The notes beneath the pieces are model-generated. The model saw only the letters and a program-made list of their open reading frames with translations, searched no databases and was not told where the DNA came from. From Roseburia rectibacter (GTDB lineage Bacteria; Bacillota; Clostridia; Lachnospirales; Lachnospiraceae), in the NCBI RefSeq assembly GCF_014287515.2, contig NZ_CP092473.1:2631001-2695000 (forward strand): a stretch of 64,000 bases of DNA, given 5' to 3'. The position numbers were made by a program, and so were the translations under genes. Shown here in pieces: positions 61,413 to 64,000 of the stretch; the first letter of the stretch is position 1, and each line of letters starts with the position of its first letter.

Positions 61413-61922
61413 CTATTCTGTTATTTCTAAATACATTCCAAATGCCGCTTTCCATTCCGCCGTCAGACGTTCAAAATTCCATGCTGCATTTGCAGGGCTT
61501 GTGGATGGCAGTTTGCCAAGCGGCGGCATTCCCTCTTTATTACAGTATTTTACAAAAAGCTGATGTGCTTTTCCACCATTTGCAAAGATTCCCTGAATAT
61601 CTGCCCCCGATAAGATTACATTCATGTCGTTCGGCACAACATTTTTGATAGAACTGTCAGAAGAACCCACAATATCACAGGAGTCGATCACATCCCACAC
61701 AGCAATCTGATGCGTTAAAAGCAAATCTTTCTTTTTCTCAATCGTCTGTGGCACCGGTTCATTAAAAATTTCCGCTATCAGCTTCCAGAAACGGTTTTGC
61801 GGATGTCCATAATAAAACTGGTTCTCCCGCGACTTTACAGACGGAAAGGAACCCAGAATTAATATTCTGGATTCCTCATTATATACTGGCGAAAACGTGT
61901 GTTTTACATGTGTATATTCCAT
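61413..61922 (-). CDS. DNA-deoxyinosine glycosylase (uracil-DNA glycosylase superfamily)
   Basis: A 169-residue protein with superfamily motifs: ILGSFPSVKSRENQFYYGHP (substrate loop with the Asn/Gln and the tyrosine pair), FWKLIAEIF, VWDVIDSC and LPSTSPANA, the second active-site loop. The GSFPS and PSTSPAN forms match the hypoxanthine/deoxyinosine-specific branch. It removes deaminated bases to start base-excision repair. It starts 15 bases after the binding-protein gene stop, so may share its transcript. Confidence 0.87.
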   Translation of the reverse strand: MEYTHVKHTFSPVYNEESRILILGSFPSVKSRENQFYYGHPQNRFWKLIAEIFNEPVPQTIEKKKDLLLTHQIAVWDVIDSCDIVGSSDSSIKNVVPNDMNVILSGADIQGIFANGGKAHQLFVKYCNKEGMPPLGKLPSTSPANAAWNFERLTAEWKAAFGMYLEITE

Positions 61923-61937
61923 TTTTATGTACGCTTT

Positions 61938-62912
61938 CTATTCATAATTTTTAACATTAGAACTGTCTACTTTTTCAAATGGTACCCATACATATAAGCC
62001 ATCTGCGGTAGCTCCCTCTAAAGTCGTCACATCTTTTCCGGTTGCAAGTGCGATTGCTGCATAAACAGCACTCTCACCCTGTCCAACTGCGGACTGGTAT
62101 ACGGTAAAGTCCATCTTTCCATCTTCAATCGCTTTGCATCCGTCTGCAGTCGCATCGATTCCAAGTACCGTCACATCACTGATTCCTGCTGCATCACAGG
62201 CATCAATGATACCAAGTGCCATAGAGTCGTTGTTGCAGACAGCAACGTCACACTTCTGTCCTGTCTTTAAAAATATATTGAACATCTCTTCCGCACGGTC
62301 CTGCTCCCAGTCGGCGTTATCTTCAAAGACATAATTGATCTTTTTCCCTGATGCATTTAAAGTATCCTTTAATGACTCAGATCTTCCTTTTGTCGCGGAA
62401 TGTTTTTTCGGTCCTTCTAACAACACCACATTGATCTCATCCGCAGAAGCAAATTTATCTAGAATATACTCTGCCTGATACTGTCCTGCCACATATTCAT
62501 CCGATCCAACATAAATATATTTCCCAGCCTGAAGTCTCGACTCATCCGGGCAGCTGTTAAAAAATACGATTGGTATATCACCTGCAAGCGCTTCTAATTC
62601 GAATGCCGTATCAGCATCAACCGGTCCGCATAAAATCACATCATAATTCTCACTGACCGCCTTTTTGATATGTTCCACCTGGTTTTCAATGGAATTTTCT
62701 GCATCAAATACATCCAGCTGAGCCCCACACTCTTCCGCCGTCTGCTGTGCCTGTGCCACAAGTACATTTCGGAAAGTATCTGCCTGTGATAATGACAGAA
62801 GAATCTTTAATCCTTTACCATCTATTGAACCTGTCTGTGTATTTCCACCACATCCGGCAAGGCATCCTACGAGCAATGCCAGACACATGATAGTACTTAT
62901 TAATTTCTTCAT
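61938..62912 (-). CDS. Sugar-type periplasmic binding lipoprotein (Peripla_BP_4)
   Basis: A 324-residue lipoprotein: signal ending in [10 protein letters not shown] (lipobox LAGC), then a two-lobe ribose/galactose-binding fold with the typical [11 protein letters not shown] and [20 protein letters not shown] motifs. No ABC permease or ATPase follows; instead it starts 15 bases after a chemoreceptor gene. A role as an extracellular ligand sensor for that receptor is likely (inference), as for known binding-protein-dependent chemotaxis to sugars or autoinducer-2. Confidence 0.88.
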   Translation of the reverse strand: MKKLISTIMCLALLVGCLAGCGGNTQTGSIDGKGLKILLSLSQADTFRNVLVAQAQQTAEECGAQLDVFDAENSIENQVEHIKKAVSENYDVILCGPVDADTAFELEALAGDIPIVFFNSCPDESRLQAGKYIYVGSDEYVAGQYQAEYILDKFASADEINVVLLEGPKKHSATKGRSESLKDTLNASGKKINYVFEDNADWEQDRAEEMFNIFLKTGQKCDVAVCNNDSMALGIIDACDAAGISDVTVLGIDATADGCKAIEDGKMDFTVYQSAVGQGESAVYAAIALATGKDVTTLEGATADGLYVWVPFEKVDSSNVKNYE

Positions 62913-62927
62913 CGCACGATCTCCTCT

Positions 62928-64000
62928 CTATATCCGGAACTGTTTTACCTGATCTGCAAGCTGATCTGCAGAAACGGCAAGGTTATCTGCTTCCTGTTCT
63001 ACCTGGTCACTGTTCTTTGAAATATTCTTTGCCTGCTGTAACATGGATTCTGATGTTGCAAGAATCTCATCGGAACTTGCCGCCTGCTCTTCCGAAATAG
63101 CTGCAACATTCGTAGCAACCTGATCTACCTGATTGATCTTATCAACCACGTTGCCGATCAGCGTGCTCGTTTCCTGAATATTTTTAAAGATCGTATCAAA
63201 TGTATCGACTGCTGTGTGGATCAATTCTGCACTGCCTGAAATATCCTGTGCACTGTTTCCTGCCTGTCTGACAGCATCTTCTACTAACGTATTGATTTCT
63301 GTGATCAGCTCTGTGATATGTGCTACCGAATCCGCACTGTTCTTTGCAAGTGTACCAATCTCAGCTGCAACAACTGCAAATCCTCTTCCTGCTTCGCCTG
63401 CGCGTGCAGCCTCAATCGATGCATTTAAAGATAACAGGTTCGTCTCGTCAGCAATATCACCAATCAGTTTGATGATCTGCACGATCTCGCCGGAAGCGGT
63501 TCCTACCTTATTAACAGCCTCTTCCAGATTGTGAATGGAAACTTCGATATTTGAGAGTGCCTCACCAACGCGCTCCATATCCTTACGTCCTTTTTCAGAA
63601 ACAGCAACTGTCTCCTGCATCTTGCTTTCAACCATATCACTGTCGCTCTTGGTATCTGCTGCCACACCTGCAAGCTGTGTTGCATTTTCCGCGATCTCAT
63701 TTACAGATACAGACAACTGATCAACCGTCGCGTTCAACTCACTCATGGACTGTGACTGGATTCCCGCTGCCGAACTCATCTCACCGGAAACACCCTTACT
63801 TGAGTCAGCCTGATTCTTCAACTTGCCGGAAACATTTCCCATCTCGGAGATCATCTGTTTCATGGAAGCAATAAACTTCTCCACACTTTGGCTCATGACT
63901 GCGATCTCATCATTGCCTTTTGTCTTAATAGAAACCGTAAAATCACCGGAAGTCATCGCTGTGATCACTCTTGTCATTTCCTTGACAGGTTTGATTACAA
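62928..64000 (-). CDS. Methyl-accepting chemotaxis protein (N-terminus off the right edge)
   Basis: The frame is open to the window edge. The visible 357 residues begin in a HAMP domain (VKEMTRVITAMTSGDFTVSI) and continue with the long signalling coiled coil. The hairpin tip that binds CheA and CheW is clear (IGDIADETNLLSLNASIEAA, then RAGEAGRGFAVVAAEI), flanked by methylation helices. An apparent ATG at 63977 is internal to HAMP and not the true start. The sensing domain lies outside the window. It is upstream of and close to the binding-protein gene, so the two should be co-transcribed. Confidence 0.93.
   Translation of the reverse strand, partial: VIKPVKEMTRVITAMTSGDFTVSIKTKGNDEIAVMSQSVEKFIASMKQMISEMGNVSGKLKNQADSSKGVSGEMSSAAGIQSQSMSELNATVDQLSVSVNEIAENATQLAGVAADTKSDSDMVESKMQETVAVSEKGRKDMERVGEALSNIEVSIHNLEEAVNKVGTASGEIVQIIKLIGDIADETNLLSLNASIEAARAGEAGRGFAVVAAEIGTLAKNSADSVAHITELITEINTLVEDAVRQAGNSAQDISGSAELIHTAVDTFDTIFKNIQETSTLIGNVVDKINQVDQVATNVAAISEEQAASSDEILATSESMLQQAKNISKNSDQVEQEADNLAVSADQLADQVKQFRI

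Overview
The window looks like a chromosomal segment of a low-to-mid GC Gram-positive anaerobe of the class Clostridia, most likely a Lachnospiraceae member (inference from the gene set: GlnS in a Firmicute background, DUF2225, rho-rpmE-DUF1385-prmC-prfA order, lipoproteins with lipoboxes, SNF-type symporter, extracellular binding protein next to a chemoreceptor). No rRNA, tRNA or CRISPR array was seen. Almost all genes run on the minus strand. Both edges cut genes: an M20 amidohydrolase on the left and a chemoreceptor on the right.

Layout. 0-7 kb: M20 peptidase and an oligopeptide ABC transporter operon (binding protein, OppD, OppF, OppB, OppC) behind a consensus promoter at 6.7 kb, divergent from a C39-like cysteine peptidase. 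7.5-17.7 kb: a MocR regulator, DUF2225, glnS, then the termination block prfA, prmC, DUF1385, rpmE and rho; a 5'-truncated ATPase sits between glnS and prfA beside a second, decayed copy of the prfA 3' end. 17.8-23 kb: panE, a membrane-anchored XRE regulator and a secreted M64 metallopeptidase. 23-32 kb is an AT-rich accessory island: type I hsdR and hsdS without hsdM, a tyrosine recombinase, two copies of a DUF3990/DUF3791 pair, a zeta-like kinase with a small partner, an IS200 scrap, and a 59-codon ORF that joins the first residues of HsdM to the last residues of HsdS and so marks where the methylase was lost. 32-47 kb: an AIM24 protein, a 1266-residue HAD-HelD-GH31-like fusion ending in a nested palindrome, an SGNH hydrolase with LysR, MATE, RecQ, SNF and MFS transporters, a GGDEF protein and an unknown cysteine-cluster protein. 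47-49.4 kb: a self-contained GntR-ABC module with its operator. 49.5-61 kb: two ABC-F proteins, glycerate kinase, a SpoU methylase, two broken acetyltransferases and a MacB-like ABC pair whose permease carries strict four-residue aromatic repeats. 61-64 kb: a DNA glycosylase and a binding protein/chemoreceptor pair.

Cross-cutting signals. A modular hairpin leader, placed directly before the ribosome-binding site, recurs in front of eight unrelated minus-strand genes (15.7, 19.0, 32.7, 51.7, 52.1, 53.3, 56.5 and 60.0 kb). The Lsa-like ABC-F gene has a long leader with a promoter, a three-codon ORF behind a strong ribosome-binding site and an intrinsic terminator, the layout of antibiotic-responsive attenuation. 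Several genes show decay (ATPase, solute-binding protein, two GNATs, GH31 scrap, IS200, hsdM), so the region is being actively rearranged.
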